A stretch of 64,000 bases of DNA, taken from Shimwellia pseudoproteus. Its GTDB lineage: Bacteria; Pseudomonadota; Gammaproteobacteria; Enterobacterales; Enterobacteriaceae. The notes beneath the pieces are model-generated. The model was not told where the DNA came from. It searched no databases and saw only the letters and a list, made by a program, of their open reading frames with translations. Position 1 is the first letter of the stretch. Every line of letters begins with the position of its first letter. Of this stretch, positions 8,331-20,346 are shown in pieces. The stretch covers positions 1 to 64,000 of the forward strand of contig NZ_WBXP01000002.1 of assembly GCF_016415625.1 (NCBI RefSeq), given 5' to 3'. A program made the translations under genes and the position numbers.

Positions 8331-10928
8331 ATGGGCAAAGCTCTCGTCATCGTTGAGTCCCCGGCAAAAGCCAAAACGATCAACAAGTATCTTGGCAACG
8401 ATTACGTGGTCAAATCCAGTGTTGGTCATATTCGCGATCTGCCGACCAGTGGCTCAGCCCAAAAAAAGAGCGCTGACTCCGCCGCCAGCAAAACGGCCAA
8501 AAAGGGTAAGAAAGATGAGCGTACGGCGCTAGTTAACCGTATGGGCATTAACCCGTGGCACAACTGGGATGCGGACTATGAGATCCTGCCCGGTAAAGAG
8601 AAGGTGGTTTCGGAACTGAAATCCCTCGCCGAAAAGGCAGATCATATCTATCTCGCAACCGACCTTGACCGCGAAGGGGAAGCCATTGCCTGGCACCTGC
8701 GGGAAGTGATCGGCGGCGACGAGCAACGCTACAGCCGGGTGGTGTTTAATGAAATCACTAAAAACGCCATCCAACAGGCTTTTGAAAAACCGGGCGAACT
8801 GAATATCGACCGGGTAAATGCCCAGCAAGCGCGCCGTTTCATGGACCGCGTGGTGGGGTATATGGTCTCTCCACTGCTGTGGAAAAAGATAGCCCGCGGG
8901 TTGTCTGCGGGCCGCGTTCAGTCAGTGGCTGTGCGCCTGGTGGTAGAGCGCGAGCGCGAAATCAAAGCGTTTGTGCCGGAAGAGTTCTGGGAAATCGACG
9001 CCAATTTATCCACCCCGTCAGGCGATACGCTGCCGGTGGAAGTGTCGCATTACCTGGATAAACCGTTCCGCCCGACCAACCAGCAAGAGACCATGGCGGC
9101 AGTTAGCCTGCTGGAAAAAGCCAGTTATCACGTGGTTGAACGGGAAGATAAACCCACCAGCAGTAAGCCCGGTGCGCCGTTTATCACCTCCACGCTGCAA
9201 CAGGCTGCCAGTACACGCCTCGGTTATGGCGTGAAGAAAACCATGATGCTGGCCCAGCGCCTGTATGAAGCGGGCTACATCACCTATATGCGTACTGACT
9301 CAACCAATTTGAGCCAGGATGCGGTGACCATGGCCCGGGACTATATCGGCGAGAATTTCGGTGAGAAATATCTGCCCGCTAAGGCCAACCAGTACGCCAA
9401 TAAAGAGAACTCTCAGGAAGCGCACGAAGCTATTCGTCCGTCAGACGTTAGCGTACTGGCTGAGAGCCTCAAAGATATGGAAGCGGATGCCCAGAAGCTG
9501 TATCAGCTGGTGTGGCGTCAGTTTGTGGCGTGCCAGATGACCCCAGCGAAGTATGACTCCACCACGCTAACTGTGGGGGCAGGGGATTACCGCCTTAAAG
9601 CCCGGGGCCGTATTCTGCGCTTCGACGGCTGGACCAAAGTGATGCCCGCGCTGCGTAAAGGCGATGAAGACCGCACGCTGCCGGCGGTTAACCAGGGCGA
9701 TACGCTGTCGCTTATCGATTTGCAACCCGCACAGCACTTTACTAAACCGCCTGCGCGTTTTAGCGAAGCGTCACTGGTTAAAGAGCTGGAAAAACGCGGT
9801 ATTGGCCGTCCGTCTACCTATGCATCCATCATTTCCACTATTCAGGATCGTGGTTATGTGAAGGTCGAGAACCGCCGCTTCTATGCCGAAAAAATGGGTG
9901 AGATCGTCACCGACCGGCTGGAAGAAAACTTCCGTGAGTTAATGAATTATGACTTCACGGCCCAGATGGAAGATCGTCTGGACCTGGTGGCCAGCCACGA
10001 AGAAGAGTGGCGCCATGTGCTGGACAGCTTCTTTAGTAACTTCACCCAGCAGCTGGAGACGGCAGAAAAAGCCCCCGAAGATGGCGGGATGCGTACTAAC
10101 CAGATGGTGCTGACCAGCATTGAATGCCCGACGTGCAGCCGTCAGATGGGCATCCGCACCGCCAGCACCGGGGTATTCCTCGGTTGTTCCGGTTATGCGT
10201 TACCGCCGAAAGAACGTTGTAAAACCACCATCAACCTGATCCCTGAGAACGAAGTTCTCAACGTGCTGGAAGGGGATGATGCGGAAACCAACGCCCTGCG
10301 GGCGAAGCGCCGTTGCCAGAAGTGCGGCACCGCAATGGACAGCTACCTTATCGATCCGAAGCGTAAAATTCACGTGTGCGGTAATAACCCCACCTGTGAC
10401 GGTTACGAAATCGAAGAGGGCGAGTTCCGGATCAAGGGCTACGATGGTCCGATCGTGGAGTGCGAGAAATGCGGCGCTGAAATGCACCTGAAAATGGGGC
10501 GTTTTGGTAAATACATGGCTTGTACCAACGACGAGTGTAAAAACACCCGTAAGATCCTGCGTAACGGCGAAGTGGCGCCACCGAAAGAAGATCCGGTACC
10601 GCTGCCGGAGCTTTCGTGCGAGAAGTCCGACGCGTACTTTGTGCTGCGCGATGGCGCAGCGGGGATCTTCCTGGCGGCGAACACCTTCCCGAAATCCCGG
10701 GAAACCCGCGCGCCGCTGGTGGAAGAGTTATACCGCTTCCGCGATCGTCTGCCGGAAAAACTGCGTTATCTGGCGGATGCGCCTCAGCAGGACGGCAACG
10801 GTAACAAAACCGTGGTGCGTTTCAGCCGTAAAACCAAACAGCAGTACGTGTCGTCTGAGAAAGACGGCAAAGCCACTGGCTGGTCAGCGTTTTTCGTTGA
10901 CGGTAAATGGGTGGAAACCAAAAAGTAG
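8331..10928 (+). CDS. topA: DNA topoisomerase I (omega protein)
   Basis: Type IA topoisomerase that relaxes negative supercoils by passing single strands; 865 aa, as in E. coli. The TOPRIM domain starts at residue 3 ([14 protein letters not shown]) and includes the acidic triad [10 protein letters not shown]. The active-site tyrosine is Tyr319 in [11 protein letters not shown]. Three C-terminal Cys4 zinc ribbons are visible (CPTC...C, CQKC...C, CEKC...C), followed by the ssDNA-binding C-terminal domain ending in [13 protein letters not shown]. The ATG at 8331 is used rather than the in-frame GTG two codons earlier because it matches the family N-terminus [10 protein letters not shown] and follows AAAGGT. 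A strong terminator follows. Confidence 0.98.
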   Translation: MGKALVIVESPAKAKTINKYLGNDYVVKSSVGHIRDLPTSGSAQKKSADSAASKTAKKGKKDERTALVNRMGINPWHNWDADYEILPGKEKVVSELKSLAEKADHIYLATDLDREGEAIAWHLREVIGGDEQRYSRVVFNEITKNAIQQAFEKPGELNIDRVNAQQARRFMDRVVGYMVSPLLWKKIARGLSAGRVQSVAVRLVVEREREIKAFVPEEFWEIDANLSTPSGDTLPVEVSHYLDKPFRPTNQQETMAAVSLLEKASYHVVEREDKPTSSKPGAPFITSTLQQAASTRLGYGVKKTMMLAQRLYEAGYITYMRTDSTNLSQDAVTMARDYIGENFGEKYLPAKANQYANKENSQEAHEAIRPSDVSVLAESLKDMEADAQKLYQLVWRQFVACQMTPAKYDSTTLTVGAGDYRLKARGRILRFDGWTKVMPALRKGDEDRTLPAVNQGDTLSLIDLQPAQHFTKPPARFSEASLVKELEKRGIGRPSTYASIISTIQDRGYVKVENRRFYAEKMGEIVTDRLEENFRELMNYDFTAQMEDRLDLVASHEEEWRHVLDSFFSNFTQQLETAEKAPEDGGMRTNQMVLTSIECPTCSRQMGIRTASTGVFLGCSGYALPPKERCKTTINLIPENEVLNVLEGDDAETNALRAKRRCQKCGTAMDSYLIDPKRKIHVCGNNPTCDGYEIEEGEFRIKGYDGPIVECEKCGAEMHLKMGRFGKYMACTNDECKNTRKILRNGEVAPPKEDPVPLPELSCEKSDAYFVLRDGAAGIFLAANTFPKSRETRAPLVEELYRFRDRLPEKLRYLADAPQQDGNGNKTVVRFSRKTKQQYVSSEKDGKATGWSAFFVDGKWVETKK

Positions 10929-10974
10929 CCTGCCGGGCGGCTGACGCCGTAGCAACCTGCAGAGCAGTAAAACT

Positions 10975-11001
10975 AAGGGCCGGAAATCCGGCCCTTTTTT
11001 T
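10975..11001 (+). terminator. topA Rho-independent terminator
   Basis: AAGGGCCGG pairs with CCGGCCCTT around an AAAT loop and is followed by a T-run. It lies 46 bp behind the topA stop. Confidence 0.88.
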
Positions 11002-11154
11002 ATCTGAAGGGGCGTTATAATCTGTTACACCTGTCTATACACAGAAGATATAAGTGGTATAGTGTTTATGCCTTTTTGCTCAAATGTAACAACAAAGAGC
11101 ATTTTTTCAGGCTTTGTTAACTCTGCTTATTTAACCCTGCTTATTTGACCCTAA

Positions 11155-12159
<1,005 letters not shown>

Positions 12160-12406
12160 TAGTCCAGGCGCCTGCATCACCCGGGGCGCTATTTTACCTT
12201 TCGTGCCCTTTTGCTATTCCTGCCGCGGGCGCTGAATCGTTTTCATTTTGTGACTGAGCGTTAAGTATTTTCTGAAAAGCAACGCTTATTATTTTATTTA
12301 TGTTATGTTGATTGAAATGTAAATGTCGCGTTTTATACCAGTGATAACAGCCATAACACAACATCAGCGTTATTAATAATAAGTGCTATTCATGCCGGGG
12401 GAAGTT

Positions 12407-12535
12407 ATGTATCAGGAGCGGCCTGAGGGAGTGTCACATGATAAAAAGCGGACATTTTCCCGGGTACGGTATTACACAATTTATACGCTATTCTGGATTG
12501 CCGTCGCCCTGCTGATTGCCATCTGGTGGGCCTGA
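12407..12535 (+). CDS. ymiA: YmiA-like small membrane protein
   Basis: A 42-aa reading frame between cysB and acnA. The first 20 residues are hydrophilic and basic (HDKKRTFSRVRYY); residues 25-42 form one hydrophobic segment (TLFWIAVALLIAIWWA) ending at the C-terminus. This matches the shape and position of E. coli YmiA, whose C-terminus reads ALFWVVVALLIWKVWG. A purine-rich GGGGGAAG precedes the ATG by 3 bases. The function is unknown; a single-span inner-membrane protein is expected. The second small gene found here in E. coli (ymiC/yciX) was not seen. Confidence 0.72.
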   Translation: MYQERPEGVSHDKKRTFSRVRYYTIYTLFWIAVALLIAIWWA

Positions 12536-12936
12536 ACCACCCGCAGGGCCGCAATTCCGGCATCGTCAGCCACGCCCGCTGGCGCTGGCATATAAATAAC
12601 CGCCCGGAAGGGTATCTTTTATTCCTGCCCTGATTATTGGCGTAATAGCCACCGCGACTAAGAATAATAATGATTCTTTCTGAATTGTTGTAACAGGAAA
12701 GTTTATCAGTCGCAGTAAATATCCGCAGTGATTTATTCATTCTCCGAAATCGTATTTTCTCCTGTCAGTGAAACGATTGCGCCGGCGGTTATTGTGCGTG
12801 AGTTATTGTCATTTTCGATTTCACCCAATGGCGGTTGTTATCATTACGTTAATGAATATTTATACTATCTTTAATAAAGGCCAGATGACGATGTGTGTTT
12901 GCGCGCGTTATCCGGCCCCATCATTAAGGAGGAGCT
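12536..12936. promoter_or_regulatory. acnA upstream region
   Basis: About 400 bp without a convincing gene. It must contain the acnA promoter; TATACT at 12861-12866 is a plausible -10 element in an AT-rich stretch. A strong ribosome binding site, AAGGAGGAGCT, directly precedes the acnA ATG. No ymiC-like frame was found. Confidence 0.4.
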
Positions 12937-15612
12937 ATGTCGTTGACTTTACATGACGCCAGCAAGGACACGTTAACCATTCACAATAAACGCTGGCATT
13001 ACTACAGCTTACCCCGGGCGGCGAGCACCCTGGGGGATCTTTCCCGGCTACCTAAATCATTAAAAATCCTGATGGAGAACCTGTTGCGTTACCAGGATGG
13101 CGATGCGGTGACTGAACAGGATATCGAAGCCCTGGCGGGCTGGCTAAACAGTGCCCACGCCGATCGCGAGATTGCCTGGCGGCCCACCCGGGTGCTGATG
13201 CAGGATTTTACCGGGGTGCCGGCGGTGGTAGACCTCGCCGTGATGCGTGAAGCGGTAGAGCGCCTTGGCGGTGATGTCCAGAAGGTGAACCCGCTAAACC
13301 CGGTGGATCTGGTGATTGACCACTCGGTCACGGTGGACCACTTCGGCAATGATGAGGCGTTCGGTGAAAACGTGCGCCTGGAAATGGAACGTAACCACGA
13401 GCGCTATGTTTTTCTGCGCTGGGGGCAGCAGGCGTTTAACCGCTTTCGCGTGGTCCCGCCGGGCACCGGGATCTGTCACCAGGTAAACCTTGAATATCTG
13501 GGGAAAACGGTCTGGGGAGAGGAGCAAGGCGGCGACTGGTTTGCCTGGCCTGACAGCCTGGTCGGGACCGATTCACACACCACGATGATTAACGGCCTCG
13601 GGGTGCTGGGCTGGGGCGTGGGCGGCATCGAAGCCGAAGCCGCGATGCTTGGCCAGCCGGTATCAATGCTGATCCCGGATGTGGTCGGGTTTAAATTGAC
13701 CGGCAAACTGCGCGAGGGGATCACCGCCACGGATCTGGTGCTTACGGTGACCCAGATGCTGCGTAAACACGGGGTGGTGGGCAAATTTGTTGAATTCTAC
13801 GGCGACGGGCTGGACTCACTCCCCCTTGCCGACCGGGCAACCATTGCCAATATGTCGCCGGAATACGGTGCCACCTGTGGCTTCTTCCCGGTCGATCAGG
13901 TCACGCTGGATTATATGCGCCTCAGCGGGCGCAGCGATGAACAAATCGCGCTGGTGGAGGCTTACTGCAAAGCACAGGGCATGTGGCGTAACCCGGGCGA
14001 TGAACCGGTGTTCACCAGCACGCTGGCCCTGGATATGGGCGCTGTGGAGGCCAGTCTGGCGGGCCCTAAGCGGCCGCAGGATCGGGTGGCCCTCGGGGAT
14101 GTACCGGCGGCATTTACCGCCACTACTGAGCTGGAGCTCAACCACGCCCAAAAAGATCGCCGGGACGTCAGCTACAGCCATAACGGCGAGCGCCACGCGC
14201 TGCCAGATGGCGCAGTGGTGATTGCGGCGATCACCTCCTGTACCAATACCTCGAACCCCAGTGTACTGATGGCCGCGGGGCTACTGGCGCAAAAAGCCGT
14301 GGCTAAAGGCCTGCGGCCCAAACCCTGGGTGAAGGCCTCCCTGGCGCCGGGTTCCAAAGTGGTGTCAGACTACCTGGATAAAGCGGGGCTGATGCCTTCC
14401 CTTGATGCGCTGGGTTTTAACCTGGTGGGGTATGGCTGCACAACCTGTATCGGGAACTCCGGCCCGCTACCGGAGCCGATTGAAAACGCCATTCGTGAAG
14501 GGGATCTCACCGTCGGGGCCGTGCTGTCCGGTAACCGTAACTTTGAGGGCCGTATCCACCCGCTGGTGAAAACGAACTGGCTGGCTTCACCGCCGCTGGT
14601 GGTGGCCTATGCGCTGGCCGGGAACATGAAAGTGAATCTCGCCAGTGAACCGCTCGGAGAGGACCGCGACGGTAACCCGGTATGGTTAAAAGATATTTGG
14701 CCAGGCAGCGAAGAGATCGCCACTGCCGTGGCAAACGTCTCCACCACCATGTTTAAGAAAGAGTATGCGGCGGTGTTTTCCGGAACACCGGAATGGCAGG
14801 CGATTGACGTGGAGGCCTCCCAGACCTATGGCTGGCAGGCGGATTCGACCTATATTCGCAAGCCGCCGTTTTTTGACGATATGGAAAAAACACCGGCCCC
14901 GGTGGCCGATATCCACGGTGCGCGTATCCTGCTGATGCTGGGGGACTCGGTCACCACGGACCATATCTCACCGGCAGGCAATATCAAACCGGACAGCCCC
15001 GCCGGGCGTTATCTCCAGAATCACGGGGTAGCCCGTAATGAATTTAACTCCTATGGCTCCCGGCGCGGTAACCACGAGGTGATGATGCGCGGTACCTTTG
15101 CCAATATCCGCATCCGTAATGAAATGGTGCCCGGGGTAGAAGGGGGGATGACCCGCCAGCTACCGGGTGATGATGTGGTTGCGGTGTACGATGCGTCGGT
15201 GCGTTATCAGCAGCAGGGGACGCCGCTGGCGGTGATTGCCGGTAAAGAGTATGGCTCTGGCTCCAGCCGCGACTGGGCAGCCAAAGGGCCGCGTTTATTG
15301 GGGGTCAGGGTGGTGATCGCCGAGTCTTTTGAGCGTATTCACCGCTCCAACCTGATAGGTATGGGGATCCTGCCGCTGGAATTTCCTGCCGGGGTGACGC
15401 GTAAAACCCTTGGGCTTACCGGGGAGGAGGTGCTGGATATCAGCGGGCTGGACGCGGTAACCCCCGGGGCAACGGTGCCGGTGACCCTGACCTTCAGCGA
15501 TGGCCGCCAGCAGCAACTGGATTGCCGCTGCCGGATAGACACCGGTAATGAGCAGATCTACTTCCGCCACGGCGGGATCCTGCAGTATGTGATCCGCAAT
15601 ATGCTGGATTAA
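12937..15612 (+). CDS. acnA: aconitate hydratase A
   Basis: Cytoplasmic [4Fe-4S] enzyme that interconverts citrate and isocitrate; 891 aa, as in E. coli AcnA, the stress- and stationary-phase isoform. The cluster ligands are Cys435 (in [11 protein letters not shown]) and Cys501/Cys504 ([10 protein letters not shown]). Other family motifs are [40 protein letters not shown] and the swivelling-domain arginine segment [15 protein letters not shown]. The start follows an excellent AAGGAGGAG. It converges with ribA, and a hairpin separates them. Confidence 0.98.
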   Translation: MSLTLHDASKDTLTIHNKRWHYYSLPRAASTLGDLSRLPKSLKILMENLLRYQDGDAVTEQDIEALAGWLNSAHADREIAWRPTRVLMQDFTGVPAVVDLAVMREAVERLGGDVQKVNPLNPVDLVIDHSVTVDHFGNDEAFGENVRLEMERNHERYVFLRWGQQAFNRFRVVPPGTGICHQVNLEYLGKTVWGEEQGGDWFAWPDSLVGTDSHTTMINGLGVLGWGVGGIEAEAAMLGQPVSMLIPDVVGFKLTGKLREGITATDLVLTVTQMLRKHGVVGKFVEFYGDGLDSLPLADRATIANMSPEYGATCGFFPVDQVTLDYMRLSGRSDEQIALVEAYCKAQGMWRNPGDEPVFTSTLALDMGAVEASLAGPKRPQDRVALGDVPAAFTATTELELNHAQKDRRDVSYSHNGERHALPDGAVVIAAITSCTNTSNPSVLMAAGLLAQKAVAKGLRPKPWVKASLAPGSKVVSDYLDKAGLMPSLDALGFNLVGYGCTTCIGNSGPLPEPIENAIREGDLTVGAVLSGNRNFEGRIHPLVKTNWLASPPLVVAYALAGNMKVNLASEPLGEDRDGNPVWLKDIWPGSEEIATAVANVSTTMFKKEYAAVFSGTPEWQAIDVEASQTYGWQADSTYIRKPPFFDDMEKTPAPVADIHGARILLMLGDSVTTDHISPAGNIKPDSPAGRYLQNHGVARNEFNSYGSRRGNHEVMMRGTFANIRIRNEMVPGVEGGMTRQLPGDDVVAVYDASVRYQQQGTPLAVIAGKEYGSGSSRDWAAKGPRLLGVRVVIAESFERIHRSNLIGMGILPLEFPAGVTRKTLGLTGEEVLDISGLDAVTPGATVPVTLTFSDGRQQQLDCRCRIDTGNEQIYFRHGGILQYVIRNMLD

Positions 15613-15626
15613 GGCCAGCGGGGAGA

Positions 15627-15656
15627 TAAAAAAGGGTCTGCATAATGCAGACCCTT
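15627..15656 (-). terminator. ribA terminator (between acnA and ribA)
   Basis: A perfect 11-bp stem, AAGGGTCTGCA with its complement around a TAA loop, at 15632-15656. Read on the minus strand it is followed by a run of T, so it best serves ribA; it may also stop acnA transcripts. Confidence 0.82.
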
Positions 15657-15676
15657 GCTGTTCTCTTACCGGCGGG

Positions 15677-16267
15677 TTATTCGGACAACAAATGCCCCAT
15701 TTTGGCGGCTTTGGTATCCAGATAGTGGGCATTTTTCGGGTTGCGGCCAACAATCAGTGACACGCGCTCGACAATGTTGATCCCGGCCTCCGTCAGGATC
15801 TCTACCTTCTTCGGATTATTGGTCAGCAAACGGACTGAATCGACGTCCAGCAGTTTGAACATATCTGCACACAGGGTGAAATCACGCTCATCGGCAGCAA
15901 ACCCTAACTGGTGGTTCGCTTCCACGGTATCGTACCCTTGATCCTGTAGCGCATAGGCGCGAATCTTATTCAGCAGACCAATATTGCGGCCTTCCTGACG
16001 ATGGTAAAGCAATATCCCGCGGCCCTCTTCGGCAATGTGTGCCAGCGCCGCTTCGAGCTGGAACCCACAATCGCAGCGCAGGCTGAATAATGCATCGCCG
16101 GTCAGACACTCAGAATGCACCCGGGCCAGCACAGGCTCCTTACCCGTAATATCACCAAACACCAGGGCCACATGATCCTGACCGGTTGCCAGTTCTTCAA
16201 AACCCACCATCAGGAAATCGCCCCAGGGGGTTGGCAGTTTGGCTTCTGCCACTCGTTTAAGCTGCAT
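15677..16267 (-). CDS. ribA: GTP cyclohydrolase II
   Basis: First committed enzyme of riboflavin synthesis, converting GTP to the 2,5-diamino-pyrimidinone phosphate with release of formate and pyrophosphate; 196 aa as in E. coli. The zinc ligands are the three cysteines in [18 protein letters not shown] (about residues 54, 65 and 67). The substrate loop [13 protein letters not shown] and the C-terminal LLTNNPKK follow. It stands alone, as in E. coli, with a short leader at 16268-16300. Confidence 0.97.
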   Translation of the reverse strand: MQLKRVAEAKLPTPWGDFLMVGFEELATGQDHVALVFGDITGKEPVLARVHSECLTGDALFSLRCDCGFQLEAALAHIAEEGRGILLYHRQEGRNIGLLNKIRAYALQDQGYDTVEANHQLGFAADERDFTLCADMFKLLDVDSVRLLTNNPKKVEILTEAGINIVERVSLIVGRNPKNAHYLDTKAAKMGHLLSE

Positions 16268-16527
16268 GTGAATCTCCAGATACTTACTTCCGCACTGGTT
16301 ATATCCCAGTGGTTGTACGCCAGCAAACTGGCTTTATGTCAATTATCGGTTATTTTGCCACAATGCCCAGGCATCGCCTAATGGGCATTGTATGAAGGGC
16401 ACATCACGGCCACTTGCCGGATAATGCCGCTTTTTTTGCCGGAGAAAAAACAACGCGATAATCAGGAATCTCTCCCGCCTTGTGCCCGTTTTCGGTTATC
16501 CTTGGCCGATACAAAACGGGAGTGTGC

Positions 16528-17307
16528 ATGTTATCGATTGCGAAGCGGACCCTGATCGGTGCCGCCATTTTACTGGTGATGCCTGTCGGTGTACTGATAT
16601 CAGGCTGGCGCTGGTCGCCGGACCACAATGCGTTGTTTTCACCCTGGCTGAAAGTGATGTATTGGGCCACCGAAACCGTGACTGAACCCTGGGGGATCAT
16701 TACCCACCTGATGCTATGGGGATGGTTTCTGTGGTGCCTGCGTTTTCGCCTGCGGGCCGCGCTGACGCTGCTGTTAATCCTCGCGGCGGTGATCCTGGCC
16801 GGGCAGGGGGCAAAATCGTGGATCAAGAACCAGGTTCAGGCCCCGCGCCCCTATGTGATATGGCTGGAGAAAAACCATCATATCCCGGTCGCGCAATTTT
16901 ACGGCTTAAAAAGCAAACAGCGCGGTGAGCTGGTCAACCAGCAGTTGGCCGATCAGCCCGCCATACCCGGCTGGTTACGCCACCACTGGGAACATGAAAC
17001 CGGCTTTTCTTTCCCCTCGGGACACACCATGTTTGCCGCCACCTGGGCACTACTGGCCATTGGCTTACTGTGGCCCCGGCGCAGAACGGTAACGATTGTG
17101 CTGATCACGCTGTGGGCGATGATGGTGATGGGCAGCCGGCTGGTACTGGGAATGCACTGGCCGAGAGACTTAATTAGGGCTACCATCCTTTCCTGGGTAT
17201 TAGTGACCCTGGGGTGTTGGCTGGCCCAGCGCCTGTGCGGCCCGCTGACCCCGCCGCCTCAGGAAGAGCAGGAAATAGCCGAACGCAGCGGTGAACCGCA
17301 CAATTAG
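16528..17307 (+). CDS. pgpB: phosphatidylglycerophosphatase B (PAP2 family)
   Basis: Inner-membrane lipid phosphatase acting on phosphatidylglycerophosphate and undecaprenyl pyrophosphate; 259 aa (E. coli 254). Six hydrophobic segments are seen. The three PAP2 motifs are present: KNQVQAPRP (about 96-104), the PSGH motif in SFPSGHTMFAA, and SRLVLGMHWPRD with the catalytic histidine. The ATG at 16528 is chosen over the longer frame because it gives the E. coli-type N-terminus MLSIAKRTLIGA and follows ACGGGAG. It lies upstream of lapAB in the usual order. Confidence 0.95.
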   Translation: MLSIAKRTLIGAAILLVMPVGVLISGWRWSPDHNALFSPWLKVMYWATETVTEPWGIITHLMLWGWFLWCLRFRLRAALTLLLILAAVILAGQGAKSWIKNQVQAPRPYVIWLEKNHHIPVAQFYGLKSKQRGELVNQQLADQPAIPGWLRHHWEHETGFSFPSGHTMFAATWALLAIGLLWPRRRTVTIVLITLWAMMVMGSRLVLGMHWPRDLIRATILSWVLVTLGCWLAQRLCGPLTPPPQEEQEIAERSGEPHN

Positions 17308-17457
17308 CTGCTTGCAAACAGTGTGAGCACCCCCATGTAGTGAGACAGGTAACTGTGGTTTGTTATTCCCCCTGTCAGCGGGAAATGCTAATTTATACAG
17401 TCTGAATGGCGTATGCGGACATTTTCTTCGCCTGTAACCACATCTACGGGAAGTAAT

Positions 17458-17760
17458 GTGAAATATTTATTAATATTCTTACTTGTACTGGCGATTTTTG
17501 TTATTTCAGTCACCCTTGGTGCCCAGAATGATCAGGTAGTCAGTTTTAACTATTTACTGGCCCAGGGCGAGTACCGTGTTTCAACACTTCTGGCAACCTT
17601 GTTTGCCGCAGGTTTTGTGCTTGGTTGGTTGATTTGCGGCCTGTTCTGGCTGCGCACCCGCGTTGCGCTGGCCCGTACAGAACGGCGTGTCAAACGTCTT
17701 GAACAGCAACTGGTTCCTGAGCAGGCCTCTGCGCCCTCAGTACCGGCGGCCAGGGAATAA
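17458..17760 (+). CDS. lapA: LapA (YciS), LPS assembly membrane protein
   Basis: Inner-membrane protein of 100 aa with two transmembrane segments (about residues 1-21 and 44-66) and a basic, coiled C-terminal tail. It is highly similar to E. coli LapA, including LGAQNDQVVSFNYLLAQGEYR. LapA works with LapB in assembly and control of lipopolysaccharide. The GTG start at 17458, preceded by ACGGGAAG, matches the E. coli start. It is co-transcribed with lapB, which begins 6 bp downstream. Confidence 0.95.
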   Translation: MKYLLIFLLVLAIFVISVTLGAQNDQVVSFNYLLAQGEYRVSTLLATLFAAGFVLGWLICGLFWLRTRVALARTERRVKRLEQQLVPEQASAPSVPAARE

Positions 17761-17766
17761 CGTTTT

Positions 17767-18933
17767 ATGCTGGAGTTGTTGTTCCTGCTGCTTCCTGTCG
17801 CTGCCGCTTACGGCTGGTACATGGGGCGCAGAAGTGCCAGTCAGGATAAACAGCAGGAAGCCAATCGCCTGTCCAGAGACTATGTCGCTGGGGTGAACTT
17901 CTTGTTGTCTAATCAGCAGGATAAAGCGGTTGATCTGTTCCTCGATATGCTCAAAGAGGACTCCGGCACCGTGGAGGCCCACCTCACCCTCGGTAACTTG
18001 TTCCGCTCCCGGGGCGAGGTCGACCGCGCCATTCGCATCCACCAAACGTTAATGGAAAGCGCCTCACTGACCTATGAACAGCGGTTGCTGGCGGTTCAGC
18101 AACTGGGGCGTGACTATATGGCCGCCGGGTTATACGACCGGGCGGAAAGCATGTTTATTCAGTTGGTGGACGAAACGGACTTCCGGCTCCCGGCCCTGCA
18201 ACAATTGCTGCAAATTTATCAGTCAACCAGCGACTGGCAAAAAGCCATTGATGTGGCCGAACGGCTGGTCAAACTGGGTAAAGAGAAGCAGCGTATCGAA
18301 ATTGCCCACTTCTACTGTGAGCTGGCGCTGCAAAGTATGGCCAGCGACGATAATGATCGCGCTATGGCACTGCTGAAAAAAGGCGCCGCGGCCGATCGCA
18401 ACAGCGCCCGGGTCTCGATTATGATGGGCCGGATCTACATGCAAAAAGGGGAGTATGCCCGGGCGGTAGAATCCCTGGAAAAAGTCCTGGAGCAAGATCG
18501 GGAACTGGTTAATGAAACCCTGGAAATGGTCCACGACTGTTACCAGCACCTGGAACAACCCCAGGCCTGGGGCGATTTTCTTAACCGGGTCGGGGACAGC
18601 GGCGGCGCAATGGCGGAGCTGATGATGGCGGAGCTTATCGAGAAGCGCGAAGGCCAGGATGCGGCGCAAACCTATATCACCCGCGAGCTGCAGCGCCACC
18701 CGACGATGCGCGTTTTCCATCGTCTGATGGATTATCACCTGGTGGAAGCAGAACAAGGCCGCGCCAGAGACAGCCTGATGGTACTGCGCGATATGGTTGG
18801 TGAGCAGATCCGCTCCAAACCGCGCTATCGCTGCCATAAATGCGGGTTTACCGCCTTCACACTGTACTGGCATTGCCCGTCCTGCCGCTCCTGGTCCACC
18901 ATCAAGCCGATCCGCGGTTTAGATGGCCAGTAA
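17767..18933 (+). CDS. lapB: LapB (YciM), LPS synthesis regulator with TPR repeats
   Basis: Inner-membrane-anchored cytoplasmic protein that helps FtsH degrade LpxC and links LPS synthesis with transport; 388 aa (E. coli 389). An N-terminal membrane helix (LELLFLLLPVAAAYGWYMG) is followed by a row of tetratricopeptide repeats (about residues 35-340). A C-terminal rubredoxin-like knuckle has two zinc-binding pairs, CHKCGF and CPSC, and the protein ends STIKPIRGLDGQ. It directly follows lapA in one operon. Confidence 0.96.
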   Translation: MLELLFLLLPVAAAYGWYMGRRSASQDKQQEANRLSRDYVAGVNFLLSNQQDKAVDLFLDMLKEDSGTVEAHLTLGNLFRSRGEVDRAIRIHQTLMESASLTYEQRLLAVQQLGRDYMAAGLYDRAESMFIQLVDETDFRLPALQQLLQIYQSTSDWQKAIDVAERLVKLGKEKQRIEIAHFYCELALQSMASDDNDRAMALLKKGAAADRNSARVSIMMGRIYMQKGEYARAVESLEKVLEQDRELVNETLEMVHDCYQHLEQPQAWGDFLNRVGDSGGAMAELMMAELIEKREGQDAAQTYITRELQRHPTMRVFHRLMDYHLVEAEQGRARDSLMVLRDMVGEQIRSKPRYRCHKCGFTAFTLYWHCPSCRSWSTIKPIRGLDGQ

Positions 18934-19124
18934 CGGTGTATTTTTCTAAAAAAGGCGTTATTTAGTTACAACATACTTAAAAGGCCATCATCAGGCGGCG
19001 GCGGTGAGCCGCAGTGGCGGGGCAGCCATCACAGCAGCCTGTCAATTTGTGGGCGCTGCGGGTAGAATGCCAGCCGTTTAACGTTTTTGCGCCCCGGTGC
19101 CGCCAACCAGTCAAAGGAAGAGCC

Positions 19125-19859
19125 ATGAATTTTGTTGCATCATCCCGTCCTGTTGTCACCCATTCCCCCATCGTTGTTGCGCTGGATTATGCCAGTAAAG
19201 ACGACGCACTGGCGTTTGTTGATCGTATTGATCCGGCGGATTGCCGTCTGAAAGTCGGTAAAGAGATGTTCACCCTCTACGGTCCGCAACTGGTGAAGGA
19301 TCTGCAGGATCGCGGCTTCGATATCTTCCTTGATCTTAAATTCCATGATATTCCCAACACGGTGGCGAAGGCCGTTGCGGCGGCGGCGGAGCTGGGGGTG
19401 TGGATGGTCAACGTCCACGCCAGCGGTGGAGCGCGCATGATGACCGCCGCCCGGGAGGCGCTGCAACCCTTCGCGGCAGATGCGCCGCTACTGATAGCGG
19501 TAACGGTATTAACCAGCATGGAATCCAGTGATTTACTGGATCTGGGGATCACCCTGTCACCGGCACAATACGCCGAGCATCTGGCCCGCCTGACCCAGCG
19601 CTGTGGTCTGGACGGGGTCGTGTGCTCTGCCCAGGAGGCATTAACGCTGAAAGCCGGGCTGGGCCAGGCGTTTAAACTGGTGACCCCGGGGATCCGCCCG
19701 GCGGGAAGCGATGCCGGCGATCAGCGGCGTATTATGACCCCGGAGCAGGCGCTGGCCGTCGGGGTGGACTATATGGTGATTGGCCGCCCGGTAACCCAGG
19801 CTGCCGATCCTGCGGCGGCGCTTCAGGCAATCCGCGCCAGCCTGAAAACGGAGGCGTGA
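19125..19859 (+). CDS. pyrF: orotidine-5'-phosphate decarboxylase
   Basis: Converts OMP to UMP, the last step of de novo pyrimidine synthesis; 244 aa TIM-barrel enzyme (E. coli 245). The catalytic array is seen in [19 protein letters not shown] and [14 protein letters not shown] (the Asp-Lys-Asp pattern), with the phosphate-binding end TPGIRPAG and [12 protein letters not shown]. The ATG at 19125 follows AAAGGAAG; the frame is open further upstream without support. yciH starts one base after its stop, so the two are one operon. Confidence 0.97.
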   Translation: MNFVASSRPVVTHSPIVVALDYASKDDALAFVDRIDPADCRLKVGKEMFTLYGPQLVKDLQDRGFDIFLDLKFHDIPNTVAKAVAAAAELGVWMVNVHASGGARMMTAAREALQPFAADAPLLIAVTVLTSMESSDLLDLGITLSPAQYAEHLARLTQRCGLDGVVCSAQEALTLKAGLGQAFKLVTPGIRPAGSDAGDQRRIMTPEQALAVGVDYMVIGRPVTQAADPAAALQAIRASLKTEA

Positions 19860-19860
19860 G

Positions 19861-20187
19861 ATGCGCGATACTGAAAACCGGCTGGTGTATTCCACGGAAA
19901 CCGGGCGTATTGATAAGCCCGCAGAGAAACCGGTGCGCCCGAAGGGGGACGGTATTGTGCGTATCCAGCGCCAGACCAGCGGCCGCAAGGGCAAAGGCGT
20001 GTGTCTGATCACCGGCATTGATGCCGATGACGCCGCACTGGCGAAAATTACTGCCGATCTGAAAAAGAAATGCGGGTGTGGCGGGAGCCTGAAAGACGGC
20101 GTAATCGAAATCCAGGGTGATAAGCGCGATACCCTGAAAACCCTGCTGGAAGGACTCGGTTATAACGTGAAGCTGGCCGGGGGCTGA
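19861..20187 (+). CDS. yciH: YciH, SUI1/eIF1-like protein
   Basis: Small protein of 108 aa with a SUI1 (eIF1-like) domain over about residues 30-105, containing VRIQRQTSGRKGKGVCLITG, KKKCGCGGSLKDG and IQGDKRDTLKTLLEGLGY. The family resembles eukaryotic initiation factor 1 and in vitro data for E. coli YciH suggest an effect on initiation fidelity under stress; its real role is unclear. Length equals E. coli. It is coupled to pyrF with a 1-base gap and ends before a strong terminator. Confidence 0.95.
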   Translation: MRDTENRLVYSTETGRIDKPAEKPVRPKGDGIVRIQRQTSGRKGKGVCLITGIDADDAALAKITADLKKKCGCGGSLKDGVIEIQGDKRDTLKTLLEGLGYNVKLAGG

Positions 20188-20225
20188 GTCACCGTTACGC
20201 GTTTCGCGCACATTAGATCTAACAG

Positions 20226-20257
20226 AAAAGGCCATGATTATATCATGGCCTTTTTTC
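20226..20257 (+). terminator. bidirectional terminator between yciH and osmB
   Basis: The stem AAAGGCCATGAT pairs with ATCATGGCCTTT and is followed by six T on the plus strand and flanked by AAAA on the other side. It suits both pyrF-yciH and the convergent osmB. Confidence 0.88.
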
Positions 20258-20346
20258 GCTATATCATCGGTCTGTCGTGGCTGTGTGTGGCCGGGGTCAA
20301 AAGATACCGCCCCGGTCAGACATTATCGCGATGCCCACTAAGCGCG

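Noticed and set aside
12536..12936. A ymiC/yciX homologue between ymiA and acnA
   Set aside because: No short hydrophobic frame with a binding site was found; the frames present give no match to the E. coli peptide.
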